From Moniliella sp. 'wahieum' (taxonomy: Eukaryota > Basidiomycota > Moniliellomycetes > Moniliellales > Moniliellaceae): a DNA stretch of 64,000 bases. Numbering within the stretch: position 1 is the stretch's first letter; every line of letters begins with the position of its first letter. Below the pieces are notes generated by a model that saw only the letters and a program-made list of their open reading frames with translations, was not told the origin of the DNA and made no database searches. The translations under genes were made by a program, and so were the position numbers. This document shows positions 46,414 to 58,273 of this stretch, one piece after another. Where the stretch lies: NCBI GenBank assembly GCA_003971905.1, contig RSEE01000158.1, forward strand, positions 1-64,000. Reading direction: 5' to 3'.

Positions 46414-47791
46414 ATGAGTCCGTCCCCTCCCCTCCCGTGTCCTGCCTCACGCCCCTGCGCCCGTCTTCTCGCATCTCGACTGACTCCTGTCCTTCTCTGC
46501 AGCCTTCAGAAGATCAAGGTTGCCAACCCCGTCGTCGAGCTCGACGGGGACGAGATGACACGCATCATTGGCAGAAGATCCGGGAGGAGCTCATCCTGCC
46601 CTTCCTCGACATTGACCTCAAGTACTGTACGTCCCCTGCGCTTCATCCGACCGGCCCTGTTCCTAACCTTTTCCCACTCCCCTGCCCCTCCCCTCTAGAC
46701 GATCTTGCATTGAGCACCGCGATGCGACCGACGACAAGGTCACCGAGTCGGCCGAGGCCCATCCTCAAGTACAAGGTTGGTGTCAAGTGCGCCACCATTA
46801 CCCGGACGAGGCGCGGGTAGAGGAGTTCAAGCTCAAGAAGATGTGGCTCTCGCCCAACGGCACGATCCGCAACATTCTGGGTGGCACCGTCTTCCGCGAG
46901 CCGATTGTGCTCAAGTCCACCCGGCCCCATCCCGGGCTGGACCAAGCCCATCGTGCTCGGCCGCCACGCGTTTGGCGACCAGTACCGGGTGTGAAACTTT
47001 GTGGTGGACAAGCCGGGCAAGTTCAAGATTGTCTACACGGGACGATGGATCGGAGACCAAGGAGTGGGATGTGTTTGACTACCCGCGGTGGTGGTGTTGG
47101 TCTGGGCATGTACAACGACCGAGAGCATCATTGGCTTGCCCACGCTTCCTTCAAGATGGCGATTGAGAAGAAGAGAGCCTCTACCTCAGCACCAAGAACA
47201 CGATTCTCAAGGCGTACGATGGCAAGTTCAAGGATGTGTTCCAGGAGATTTACGAGGCCAAGTACAAGCCCGAGTTTGAAAAGCTCGGCATCTGGTACGA
47301 GCACCGCCTGATGACGACATGGTGGCCCAGGCCACCAAGTCGTCGGGCGGGTTTGTGTGGGCGTGCAAGAACTACGATGGCGACGTGCAGTCGGATGTGT
47401 GGCGCAGGGCTTTGGCTCGCTGGGGATGATGACTCGGAGCTGATCACGCCGGATGGGGATGTGATCGAAGCCGAGGCGGCGCACGGCACGGTCACTCGGC
47501 ATTACCGCCAGCACCAGCAGGGCAAGGAGACGTCGACCAACTCGGTTGCCTCATCTAGCCTGGACGCGTGGACTCAAGTTCCGCGGCAAGCTGGATGGCA
47601 ACCAGGCCCTGATCGACTTTGCGACGGCGCTGGAAGATGCGTGCGTCGAAAGCATTGACCGTGATGGCATCATGACCAAGGACCTGGCGCTGTCGGTGCA
47701 CGGCAAGGACCTCAAGCGGGAGCACTATGTACTGACGTTTGAGTACCTGGACCATTGTGCGCGACCTGCTCAAGGCCAAGCTGGGCGCTAA
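46414..47791 (+). CDS. IDP1: NADP-dependent isocitrate dehydrogenase
   Basis: Oxidatively decarboxylates isocitrate to 2-oxoglutarate with NADPH formation. The ATG at 46414 starts a tiny first exon (its donor is uncertain), then after ctctgcag comes [21 protein letters not shown] second intron follows DLKY (gtacgtcccc to cctctag, about 46628-46698). Signatures in order: [101 protein letters not shown] and a C terminus YLDH. Multiple one-base gaps occur, for example a missing T after MTRII. No obvious mitochondrial leader is visible with this start, which suggests a cytosolic or peroxisomal form, but the first exon is unsure. Confidence 0.93.
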
Positions 47792-48961
47792 TGCTGTGTA
47801 TATCCAATGCCCACCGGTGCATTGCTTTTCAGGGCGACTGCGAGCCCGAGTGCGGGATGCGCTGTTACCAGATGATTGCATGCGATGCGACATGTGTAAG
47901 AGAGACGAAAGAGCAAACACAGTGGATGTCATGATGTGTTTCCTTGCAGCATGAGAGCCGAGGGAGCGCGCTCGGCAGGGCTACAGACGAGAGTACATTC
48001 CTCACCTCTGCGGGAAGGTTGGCGCGGACAGATGCATCACGCGGCCAGTCGGAGGTAAGCGGTACGGTACGACCAAGACCGGTAACGTGTAACACCGTAG
48101 GTGCTGGTACAACGAGGTAGGATATCGGGAACTTGGTGGTGGTTACCAGCGCCATGACCGCAGCGTGTGGCGGTGTGTGCTGTCTCGAGCGGGTGCCGCG
48201 CTGCAACACACCTTCGCAAGTCTTACTTGAGTTAGAAGTTCATTACTGAAAAAACGTCTTTGTCGAGGTACCCAGCCCGCCACGCCGGTTTTCCAAGCCT
48301 CCTCGCCCACCCAAACTCAAACGTCAGTGCGTCAGTGGGTATTATGAGGAGACGTTGGGGCGTGAGAACTCATCTAGTAGCAGGGGAGCGGATATGCGCA
48401 GCAGGTGCATGATCCCATCGACCAGGGGTTGGCGATGGCGGGGGCGGGGTGATACACCTTCAAGAGAGGCCTTCAACAAAGGCCTTCCAGCTAGGAGAGC
48501 AACACGAAGCGCCCAACCCCCCTGGCCCTTGGCTGCCTCCCGGCTACAGTTGTGGGGGCGGACTGATTCGGATCCGCACTACCGCCCTCCTGTGTCCTTC
48601 ACCATGCCCATGCCCAGTCCGTAGAGGCCAGTTTCTTCGGGTCTGAGATCTGACAGACTTTCCGGCCCGCGGCGACGCCTCTCTTCCACTCCTGATGACG
48701 CCGAGCTGGATTCAAGGTCTACCTGGCTCTCTGACATGGGACCGATGGCACCAGGCGATTAGTTGGACAGTCTTCCAACGCTCCCTCGGAAGAACAAGAC
48801 CAGAGGGTTTGAGAGTCAGATCCCCTCTCCTGTACGTTTGTTACCAACCAGTGTACCTAGCAGTATTTTTCATGCATGTGTATTGTATGCGCATCTATCA
48901 CGTCTTTCCCTGCCCGATGACGCATGGGCAGCAGTGGGTAGAAGGCGGATGGTTGGTGGGT
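47792..48961. other. Intergenic region between IDP1 and the amine oxidase
   Basis: Convergent 3' ends. No gene recognised in about 1.1 kb; short plus frames at 48355-49282 are antisense shadows or unsupported. Confidence 0.55.
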
Positions 48962-50325
48962 TTAGTAGGCTGCCGGGGGAAACGAGGGCAGGTCCATCCC
49001 GGCCTGCTCGAGCATATCCTCGGCGGCCCGGAGACCCGAGCGGTAAGCGCCGTGCACGCAGCCCGCGCCATCCCAAACGGTATGTTCGCCGGCAAAGGCG
49101 ATTTTGTCATGGCCGTCGATGAAAGGCTGGACCATCTCGGGGTAGCTCTGACCAATCCTTCTTGCCGAATACGAGCCGCGGAAGAGCGGGTCCTGGGTCC
49201 ACTGCGACACTTGGACCAGTTTCGGCTGTGGAACAGGGCGGGAGCGGTCTTTTCGGATGGCCTCGAGGGACGGACGAAGTAGGTTGTAGACCGCGGCAGG
49301 GGTGGGAGTGCGTTCCAGCTCCTGGGTCAAGGGGGGGCCGGTAAGCGCGAGGAGCAGCGCGCCGCGCTCCGGGGCAAAGTGGATGAACGGGTTGACGAAA
49401 GTGACGGGTCGTTGGAGCGGGGGCAAGACAGCGTCCAGAGGTTCATCGACTAGGACCGTGAGCAAATCGGCCTCGGGCCGCCACCACACCTCGTCGAACA
49501 CAAGGAACGCCTTGCCCAGAGCGGCAATGTCGGTCGTCTGGATTGACTGCGTCAAGGCACGAGGCAAAGGGGGTGTGAAGAGGCCAGTTTCCAGGCCCCC
49601 TTGAGTGCACCCATTGGCATGGTACAAACCACCCCGTCCACCTCCACTGTACGCTTGGCCGTGCCCCCTGAACACCGCGCGTTGTCTGACTGACAGAGGT
49701 AACCGGCTCCCCCAAATGAAGTGAGACTAAGGCAGCGTTCCGCTGGGCCCACACCAAGTCCCACACCTTACGCATCCCACCTAGGACAAACGCATCGCGG
49801 CCGAGCGAACCGTGGACGGCTTCGGGCTGGGATATCCTCCCATGCCTGGGCCGTGAAGTGCTCGTTCTCCTGCAGCATGCGGCCAGCGAGGCGGCGCTGC
49901 TGCTCCGTGATCAAGGGGGCCTTGGCAAGAAAGTCAAGGACAAAGGTGCGCAGAGAGACCATAGGGGCGCATGCGCTTCGTCTGCATGGTAGGCCAAGGC
50001 AATCGCTTGCTCCACCTCGGTCTTGGCCGGGGAAGCACGTGTGTTGCTGCCCACCACCTCACCGGAGGGGAGAATGTACTGGGTAAGTGCGTCGCTGTAG
50101 GCCATCTCCACCCCCGCTTTGAGCGCGAGGGGGAAGAGAGGGTTGACCAGCGTCTCGTGCAACCAGGAGGCGCCTAGGTCCACCTCTCCGTCCAGCAGAG
50201 GGGCAGCGCACACGGCCGCCGAGCTCCTGGGACGCTTCGAACAGCACCACTTCCACCCCGGCCTTGGTGAGATGAGCGGTGGCGGCGGCGCCGGCCATGC
50301 CGCCTCCAATGACGCATACACGCAT
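48962..50325 (-). CDS. FAD-dependent amine (polyamine-type) oxidase
   Basis: Flavin oxidase of the monoamine/polyamine oxidase family, acting on primary or secondary amines with H2O2 release. ATG 50325 starts directly at the Rossmann fold (MRVCVIGGGMAGAAATAHL, GxGxxG) and LFEASQELGGRVR. VDLGASWLHE is the substrate-side motif. The middle has CTMPMGALK, LGKAFLVFDEVWW and GSYSARRIGQSYPE, and the C-terminal FAD motif is FAGEHTVWDGAG with CVHGAYRSG. The stop is TAA at 48962, giving about 450 residues, normal for the family. No signal peptide; the C terminus (SFPPAAY) is not a peroxisomal SKL signal. At least four single-base breaks occur. The exact substrate cannot be deduced. Confidence 0.88.
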
Positions 50326-51810
50326 GCTGGCAAGGGGAGGTGGAGGACGGGGTCGGGATGGGGCCGTCACTAGTCACTAGCATTCTTCGTCTTTTATGAC
50401 GCTGGGCCAGCCACAGGAACATCGGGTCGCTGTCTCAGCCCATGAGCTGATCACGCCAACCCTATTTTTTCTTCCGGGCAGCTGGTCGGCTGCGGCGCGT
50501 GGCACATGTCGCGTGTCACATGTCACGTGTCACATGTAGCATGGTGAATGATGCATGATGCATGATGCATGATGCCGATGCATGACATGTGACATGTCCC
50601 ACGCCAGCCTCGCCCGCGTGCTGGGGCGAGGCTTAATATTGGCGGCGACTTGTTCACACGGCCCAAGTGTAAGAGGCCGACAGAAGCGTGGGGGCAAAAA
50701 CAGCCAGCGCGAAAGCGAATGGGAGCGCGTAGCCGCGTTAGCCGCGGCCGTGACAGCTCCACAGATGTCGAACTCGTTGCTGCACATGCTTGATGTGGTG
50801 CCGGCCTCCGATACATATATAGGAAGAAGCACCCTTGCTTAATTGTTATCTTATCTGAGGGCTGGTGGGGGGAAGAGAGGGAGGAGCTTTTTCAAATTGG
50901 GAGAGGCAAGAGCAGCAGAGCAGAGGCTTTCCCCGGTCACCGGGGTGCCGGTGACTATCTCCCAGGCTCATCGACATCGATCATCGAGATCATCGATCGC
51001 CCTGCATCTTTTCATCATCGACATTTTGGCCATATCGAGCATCCGTCGACCACCATCGTCGTGCATTATATCGTTGACATCATCGGCATCACCAATTTTA
51101 TCTGTGAAGAGGGAGGATGTGCTAGGATTCCCCTACAGCATGCCCTCACGAGGGACGTTCGCGTAATTGGGGGAAAGAGTTCCGTCTGTGTAGTGTGGGC
51201 GCAGATTGCAGGTACGCAGCCTGTCATAGTTTGGCTGATCTCGCTCCCATTTCCAATTTCTTCGTCTCGAGCGTCTCGCTCCTTCCCTGTTCCTTCCACT
51301 TCGCACCATGTCCTCTGTTCTTGCTTCTTCCCCACGAACGATTGCTACACCCCTTGGCCTAGTCCGATCCTGGTCTCCCTCGCCTTAGCCCCGACTGTGA
51401 CACAGCCCGACCTCTCGCTTTTGTTTTCTCTGTATCTTTCCCTTTTCCGTGTGATTTGCACAGTCTATCCTAATGATGTGGCTCACCCACTACGGACGTC
51501 CTTCTGATATCATTGATTCCAGGATGTTCGACGACGTCCCAGACCGCGAAGCCTCCTCGGGAGCCAGAGGGGACCTGGGGTATCAGCGATATCAGTATAT
51601 TCGGCGATATCTAGTAGACTGCCTGAGAGGTTAGGCATTTCGGCGGGATCCTGAACACTAAACACTTCAAAAGGATTTCGTGTAGTTGATAGATGGGTTA
51701 AGCATCCAGGATTTCGGAGAGATCAGGATATGGAGGAGGATCAATGATTCCATCGAGATCGGCGGCACCACTGACAATTTCCAAAGTTGTCATGGAGGTC
51801 ATTAACAGAA
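50326..51810. other. Intergenic region with palindrome-rich stretches
   Basis: No gene recognised. Two unusual tracts: 50498-50606 is packed with acatgt, cacgtg and atgcatg words, and 50965-51060 with atcgat and catcgac words. TATA-like tacatatataggaag occurs near 50811-50825. Confidence 0.5.
50498..50606. promoter_or_regulatory. Cluster of palindromic words (acatgt, cacgtg, atgcat)
   Basis: gtcacatgt occurs repeatedly (near 50516, 50530 and in inverted form gacatgtgac near 50585), with one cacgtg E-box-like word at 50524 and four tandem atgatgc units between. The tract lies 170-280 bp upstream of the amine oxidase start and could be a regulatory cluster or a cruciform-forming repeat. Confidence 0.5.
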
Positions 51811-52855
51811 TCATATGACCGAAGGGGGAGCGTACAGATCTTGCAAGATGGGCTGCCAAACGTTCCACTTGATCTCAAACGCTTCAGTCTTCTTGATGGC
51901 CTCAGCCTCATCAACCGCGTTCGAACAGATCTTCTCAAATGCGGACTCCAAAGTCTTGATGTCGTCCCGATTTGAAGTACCACGCGGTCGTTTTGGGATC
52001 CTGCATTCGCCGTGGCAGTGGGCATGTTGTGAGGCCCCCGGTCCGCCACGCCCTCCAATGGTTCTATACTCAGACATTCCAAAGAGAAACAACGAAGGAT
52101 GCGGATGCGTCTCTGGCAATAAGCTTCTGGGTTTCATCCGCCGTGAGGGCACTGCGCGCATATAGTCCCCCACATAATAACTGGCAAAGTTCGGGTGAAA
52201 GTGGGGAAAACACTGGCAGCATCCCGCCTGGACGCGTTGTCCACACCCAGTGGTGCTTATCCACCTGCAAATGGATTCAAATGAACAAGCGATGGTCAGA
52301 TTGTTCCTTGTGGGGAGAAAAGGATCCATACAAACTTACGCACGTTGATTATATGTTCATAGCGGTTATCCGTTATGCACACTGCGTCATCTTCCCTCAA
52401 TTCCCTCGCCATAGGATCCCTCCTTAGTTACGGCTTCCACAACCTCCAGAGGAACCCCCGGTTTGGCAACGTGAGTTTGTGCCCATTTCTGCTCACCCCA
52501 GCCTTCGTTGTCAGAGAGAGGGATTTTGCTCGAGCGGCTCGGAATGGAGACGCACCGCGCAGAATTCATGTAGATGAACCGCATCTCACGGAGCTACGAA
52601 TCATGTGCAACACAACGCTAGTAGTAGTAGCTGCTTCATGTACTTGCGCTGCAAGCCGTGGTGTTTACACGGATCCTGCTGGACAGTCTTGAGCCGCCAA
52701 AGATGAAACAAGGAGGATTTACAATGTGGACGGACGTTTACAGCAGCGTTATGGGGCTGTTTATGTGGGTCTCCGTCCCTGTTCTTAGAGGTCCGCTGGT
52801 TGACCACCTCCTTAAGCTCATGAAGTTCCCGTTGCACTTTGGAGATGCCTGTCAA
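51811..52855 (-). CDS. Unrecognised intron-containing gene or relic
   Basis: Protein-like stretches lie on the minus strand in consistent order. First is a helical start MTGISKVQRELHELKEVVNQ (52855). Next is a middle block KWAQTHVAKPGVPLEVVEAV, and ELREDDAVCITDNRYEHIIN before a good donor (gtgcgtaag, about 52340). After an acceptor near 52270 (atttgcag) comes VDKHHWVWTTRPGGMLPV, then LTADETQKLIARDASASFVV. A distal frame ends KWNVWQPILQDLYAPPSVI at 51811. No known domain was recognised. Frames are broken in places, so it may be decaying or error-affected. Exon limits are approximate. Confidence 0.4.
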
Positions 52856-53199
52856 AACAGCGGCTATGGCCCCTCATTGCCAGGAGGCGGCTGGATGCCA
52901 AGATTTTGAGGTGGCTGAGCATAGAGCAGATGATCCTGCGTGAGACGGTGCCGTGTTCCCCCTCGACGAATAATATGATCCTCTTCATTATTTCCACATC
53001 TCCATCTGCTGATGGTAACGATAAAGTACTGCCTTTTTATGACGCCGAGCCATATGAGTGCAATCGAGGGCATATGATTCCGAACCGTGCATGTCACGGT
53101 GCAGCGCTCACACAACTTGAATCCGTGCCCAGAGGTGGTGGGGAGAGCATTTGGGGCGGTCCCTCCATCACTGTTCAGTGACTGCTGAGGGCAGTGTGG
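52856..53199. other. Spacer beside the Ty3 relic
   Basis: Nothing recognised; may include the upstream region of the unknown gene. Confidence 0.4.
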
Positions 53200-54510
53200 G
53201 CATTCGGCTCAGAGCGTTACAGAGAGGAAAAGAGTCAAGGGGAAGAAGTGAGGACCAAGCATGAGATGCAGGGGGTGAGAGACGAGACGTGGGTCCAGGG
53301 CAAAGCGGTCCCCAGATGAGAAACGAGGCGAGAAACCGAGTCGAAACCATAGTATACTGGAGCTCAGGCCAGAAAGTGCCCCAAAACGATGGTGGGCCTT
53401 TTTGCAGGTGGCACTTGCACAGTTGTCCATCTCCCGGGCGGCGACGGAGGCGAGAGAGGGCGAGTCGGCGGGCATAAGAGACAGGCTTTTATCGGAGTTG
53501 AGGGCATGGAAACGGAATAACAGCTCGGCGCCATGAGACATGTTCGCGGCGAGCATCATACCCACTCCCCCTCGTGGACGGGATAGCCCCGGAAGTGAAC
53601 GAAGTACTCACAATGCGACCTCCACGGCCTTTGTTGCGGCGAGAGTCGAGGACGTGTTCGACCTCGTATAATGAACAGCACCATCGTCAGCATATTTGGG
53701 GAGAAGGCGGGGACTCGATCAAGCGGGCAAGGACGACATCACCCGGGGTGTAGGCAGGTTATACCAAGGGGAGGACCTGAAACACGTCATGGAGGTGTGT
53801 AAGTAGGTAGTAGGCGGGAATTAAGGCGGACCTGCGGTATACACACGCGGCGCAGCCCACGGTGCGGACAATGGGAAAGAGGCCGAGGTAACGATCGTCG
53901 AGGCCGTGAGAAGTTAGCTGGATAGACACACATACCCGTCCCGGCGAGCTAAAACTGGCTGTCAGAGTGAAGAGAGCCGCCTCAGTGCGCTGCTGGTCGA
54001 CACAGTGCTTGTAGCGTTCTTGAGCCGCGGCGAGCGCGTCGGGCGGGCCATGCACCCATCTGGCCGGGGCTAAAGCAAATCCTCAAGGTACGACGCAGCG
54101 CGTCGCGGGCATGGGCGAAGTGGCGGGCTCCAACTCCCCCCGGGGGGAGTAACCATAAGTGAGGACAAAAGGGGACTGGCGGGTGCTTGAGTGATAGGAC
54201 GAGTTGCAGGCAAATGCGGCCGTGGGAAAGAGAGGTTAAACCAATTGTGGACTGTCGCCGCATGCTGCTGTGCTCGTCGAGTTAACAGCGCTGGTACTGT
54301 TCGAGTATCTGGTTGAGGCGCTCAGTCTGGCCGTCCGTCTGCGGGGTACGTGGCGCTGAGGCTCCACTTGACACTCATCAAGTCGGCACGCGTGGCAAAG
54401 CAATGACTCAAGCGGGATGGGGCAAGCAAAAATATTCTCTGCGCTGCGGTAAGCACAGGGAGGCTAAGCCGCGCTCGGAAGCGAACACGAGGTTTATTTG
54501 AAAAAGTGCT
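53200..54510 (-). mobile_element. Ty3/Gypsy chromovirus relic (integrase C terminus plus chromodomain)
   Basis: Read on the minus strand from high to low coordinates. The integrase core end is at about 54290-54340 (TDGQTERLNQILEQYQRC in a corrected frame). The next block is AAFACNSSYHSSTRQSPFVL, with LTYGYSP (about 54120-54230). The integrase C-terminal barrel follows (GLDDRYLG, PIVRTVG, HLHDVF; about 53760-53930). Last is a chromodomain (YEVEHVLDSRRNKGRGGR, then YFVHFRGYPVHEGEW) at about 53550-53690. The reverse transcriptase, RNase H and gag are absent, and no LTR was identified. Frame breaks are frequent. It is a 3' fragment of an element that would have integrated by chromodomain targeting to heterochromatin. 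Confidence 0.8.
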
Positions 54511-54870
54511 CAAGTCCATTTAATGATCAAGTGCGCCCCTGGGTGCTTCAAGTAAAAGGCGTGAGGCACATACCGCGAGGAACACTTGATGGACCGGTGG
54601 TACCATATAAATTTCACCATTGCCCCAGGTAACGGATTTGAACCACGGTCCCCATGCGAATGATAGGTTTATTTCTTTAGTTTTTTAGTGGCCATAAGAA
54701 ATGCTTGCATTTTCTGTGCGCACACTGCCTATGTGGTAATGAAGAAAAGTACTGATCCATGAGAGAACTGAACGCGTACAACATCAAGGTGCTGCTAACA
54801 GCTTCAGCTGGGGGCCGTCAAATATATTCCAAGGGGGCAGGGAGAGCGGGGGCCCACACAGCAGCTAATA
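54511..54870. other. Intergenic region downstream of the Zn2Cys6 gene
   Basis: AT-richer than surroundings. Contains a tRNA-like T-arm string that I did not accept as a tRNA. No gene recognised. Confidence 0.5.
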
Positions 54871-57541
54871 TTAGGTTCTAGCAAATTGGCCAAAAAGGAA
54901 CCCATTGGCCTGAGCAGTCGTAGGGAAGGCAGAACCAAGCAGGAAGTCCCCTGTGAGATCTCTGTCCCCCTCGCCGGCAGCCAGGCTCGAAGGGAAGAGT
55001 TCCAGTAAGGCGCTTGGAGGCATGGCGAACCCACTTAGGTCTGCTTCGGGCGCAAGCTCCACGACTGATGTGCTGCCATCTTGCGGACTCGTGGTAAGTT
55101 CGGGGCCGAGACGAAGCGGAGCAGGGCGGGGACGAGAGGCGGATATGGCAGGCTGTTCGGGAAGAGAGGCCTGGGGAACAGGTCGAACTGGCTCCACCGA
55201 GATGGAAGGGGCAGGGGGTGGCGGTGGAGGAGAAGGAGAATGGGCGCAGCGGGGGGAATTGCCTCCACTGAAAGAAACCAAGACGGATCGATCGGCTGCC
55301 CAAAACCCTTACGGGAAGAGGCACTTGGGTGGAAGGGGCGGAAGACGCGCCCCCATCAATGCCGGGATGCGATGAGGCTCATCAACATCGAGTGAATGAG
55401 AACGATCCACGGTTGGAGATGGAGCTGAGGTCGTGCCACCAAGCTCGGGTGCAATATCGGGTGATAGGGTAGGAGGGGCTAGATTGGAGTTGGGAACTAG
55501 AACAACTCGGCGATGTTGGATCCACTGGTCCCATTGCATACACAATCCTCGGGTAGTGCAGATGTCGTCGAGCCAACCAAAAAACTTATGCCCCATGGTG
55601 GTACCTAGATGAAGAGGCATCTGGGCTTGGTCCGCGGATGGCTGCAGAGGAAGCGTTCTGCCTCCCGTCAAGTGCCATGCCGAGTCCAAGACGCCGACCA
55701 ACGCCGTAGGGTTGATCCCACCCGTCTCGGACGCTGCCAAGTTTGGGGGCAAAAGAGCATCGAGGGCGAGCGTAGGTCCAAAAAGAACACTGTGGGTCAT
55801 ATGGAAGAACGATAGAAGCTCGTTCCAAAGCAACGGAGGGGGGTGTTCTTCCCCCACACCTCTTGTTGCAAAAGCGGCTGAAGCAGTTCGGTCCGTAGAC
55901 GCTTGACCCACTCGTTCATGTCATCCAGAGGCCCGATCTTGGTCTGTTCAAATGCGTTCACCACCGTCGCGACTTGTACTGCATCCCCTGACGCTTGCGA
56001 CAGAGCTTGAATCCACGCCCTCTGATTTGCATCGAACTTGTTCAGTCCATGTTGCTCAATGAACCGTGCAAGTTGGACGTGATGCGATAACAGTTGGAAC
56101 TGGACAGCGTGAGGATGAGTGAGCTCGTGCCCCCAAAAGCAGGTATCGTCTTGCTGGATTGCACAGATGAGTTGCTGTTGCAACTCAACATGCAGCTCGT
56201 TGTCCATCATTGACGGAAGCCGATAAGGACGTTGGGTAACCAGCCCCCCAGCTTTTCTAGCGTGTACAGTGACCAATAAAGGACCCATGCTTGGGGTGTG
56301 CCACCGTTAGGATTATGAAAGATGGTTTCGTAGGCCATACTCATCGTGCCTTCCAACCAATTCACCCATGTGGCCGAACCCAACCCGCCCGAGCCACACC
56401 AGTAATAGCCGAGCAACAACTGGGCTTGGATCAGGTCCACATTGACAGGCGCTCCCTCGCACCCGAAAAGGCTTGTATGGAGAGAAGAAGTATGGTGGTC
56501 TAATTGTTTTTGGACCGCATCGTGGGCCAGGCGCCACCCCTCGGTCCGCCCCCAGGTAAGCAATCCAGATTGATGTTCCTGTACCAAGGGACGATGACTC
56601 GATGAGCTCGCCATCGTTGCTCCGGCAGCAGCGATGGCGAGGAGGAGATGGGTTGAGATGGGTTGGATAGGAGCGACAGCAGGATCGTGTTGTGGGAGAG
56701 GTGAATTCAGCGCCGCCCATTGGTTCAGGACCGTCGTTCTGTCCAAGCTGACACTCGCTAAGCCGGAGTGATCAAAAAAATGGTGCAACAGTTGTTCGAC
56801 CACAGAAGGGAGTAAGTCGGAGGGTATGATGGCAAACCGATCTAGACCCCAAGTTTGCACATCGGAGCTAGGTCGCGGGCGATCTTGAGGCGCAGACGGT
56901 TCATTCGAGCTACCGACCAGCCCGTGGTTGGTCACCCGGGTAAAATACAGCCCGTTGCGCCAGCCCTGAGCAAAGTCGCACTTGACCCCAGCTTTGGCGC
57001 AGTTGCTGCATGGCTCGTCGTCAGCCTTATGCTTTGCATCGCACCGTAGTTTCCGCCTGCGACAGGCAGCGCAAGATGTGAAGGTGATCTCCCGGCGCTG
57101 CCGTGGACGAGGGGCCGGGCTAGGCCGCCCCCTTTGAGGGGGTAAGGGTGGCTTGCGCCGCATTTTTGACGGTGGGATGGCTAGGCTAGGGTCGAGATGG
57201 ATTGGGTTTAGATGGGGGTTGGAGCTGCTGTGTTTGCAATGGGCGTCGAGGACATCAGTACCGGATGCACCGTCGGAGGATGCGGAAGCGAAAGAGCCCT
57301 GCGGCGTTTTTCGACTATTACTCCTTGCGACCGAGGACGAAGACGAAGCGTTGGCGGATGGTGTGGTCAAAGGGGCGGCGAGGTGTGGCTGGGAAACAGT
57401 GGGGATATTGGTGGTTGTGGAGCTGTACAGTTGCCTGTGGGCAGCATAGACGACATTGGGCGGCAGGACGGTGTGGACGGTGGGGGCGATGTGCGCGTCT
57501 TCTGGGGCGGCCGGCGGCAAGCCGAGGTTGGTGCTGTCCAT
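54871..57541 (-). CDS. Zn(II)2Cys6 fungal transcription factor 1
   Basis: Nuclear DNA-binding regulator of unknown target genes. ATG 57541 starts a Ser/Pro/Thr-rich N terminus, then a basic patch (RKPPLPPQRGRPSPAPRPRQ). The binuclear zinc cluster is CAACRRRKLRCDAKHK followed by CSNCAKAGVKC, with all six cysteines in order (about 56975-57075). A central region follows with helices typical of the fungal-specific regulatory domain (LLPSVVEQLLHHFFDH, LLLAIAAAGATMA, SLYTLEKLGGWLPN). Downstream frames continue (ELHVELQQQLICAIQQDD, ALLPPNLAASETGG) to a Pro/Ser-rich C terminus ending at 54871. Total is about 890 residues with at least three one-base frame breaks. No cluster partner genes identify its pathway. 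Confidence 0.88.
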
Positions 57542-58273
57542 GAAGAAGGTGAAAGGGAGTGGCCGACGTGGCGGCGGCAGGGGCGGTGGCGATGGAGATG
57601 ACGATGGTAGGTACAGCCTCCGGCGTGCTAAGGAATATAGCAGCCCATCAACCAGTCAGTGATAGGCCCCGAGGCAGCTGCCAGAGATGTGCAGGCCAAA
57701 CCGACACAAAGGCGGGCACTGCTACGCTGCCCCCGCACCTACCCCGCGCTCTGGCACTGGCGCTGCGCTGGGGCAGCCGGGGGCTGGACGATTGGGGGCG
57801 TCATGCGCGTCATGCATCATGCGTCACGGTGCTGCTCTGCTGGAAGAGGCGGGCGCGATCCAGCCCCTTTGGTCGCATGTGGTTTGCCTAGCAGAGGCGC
57901 CGTGGTGCTTCGTCCAGGCGCGCCTGCGATTGAAGCGGCGGAGTTGCATTCAGTCACGTGCGCCAGGCGGGCTGCCAGCCAAGCATGCCAGCCCGAGCAG
58001 TGACTAGTGACTAGCTTGACGGGTTGCACGGCAAAACGCCTGCAAACGCCCCCTGCGAGCTAAGCAAATCAGACAACTCGGGCACACAGCTGCCAACCCT
58101 ACTGCGCACTGCTGGGGCGTCCAGCCACTTCTGGCCAAAAACCTCTCCTGTCCACGTCACGCGCATGGCGGCGCACAAACCAGCCGGTAGCTGCCCCCTT
58201 GCAAGCGCTCCAGCGGCTCTGATAGGCGTTGCGACTCCCTCCCGCGGCCACCCTGACGACCACGACCCTTCGC
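57542..58273. promoter_or_regulatory. Divergent upstream region, Zn2Cys6 factor 1 / SHR3
   Basis: About 730 bp between divergent starts. A tcacgtg word (57953-57959) and short direct repeats gtgactagtgactag (58000-58014) are present. No TATA box clearly placed. Confidence 0.45.

Noticed and set aside
54620..54700. tRNA-like sequence on the minus strand (ggttcaaatcc T-loop string)
   Set aside because: The T stem pairs poorly and no matching acceptor or anticodon arms could be built around it.
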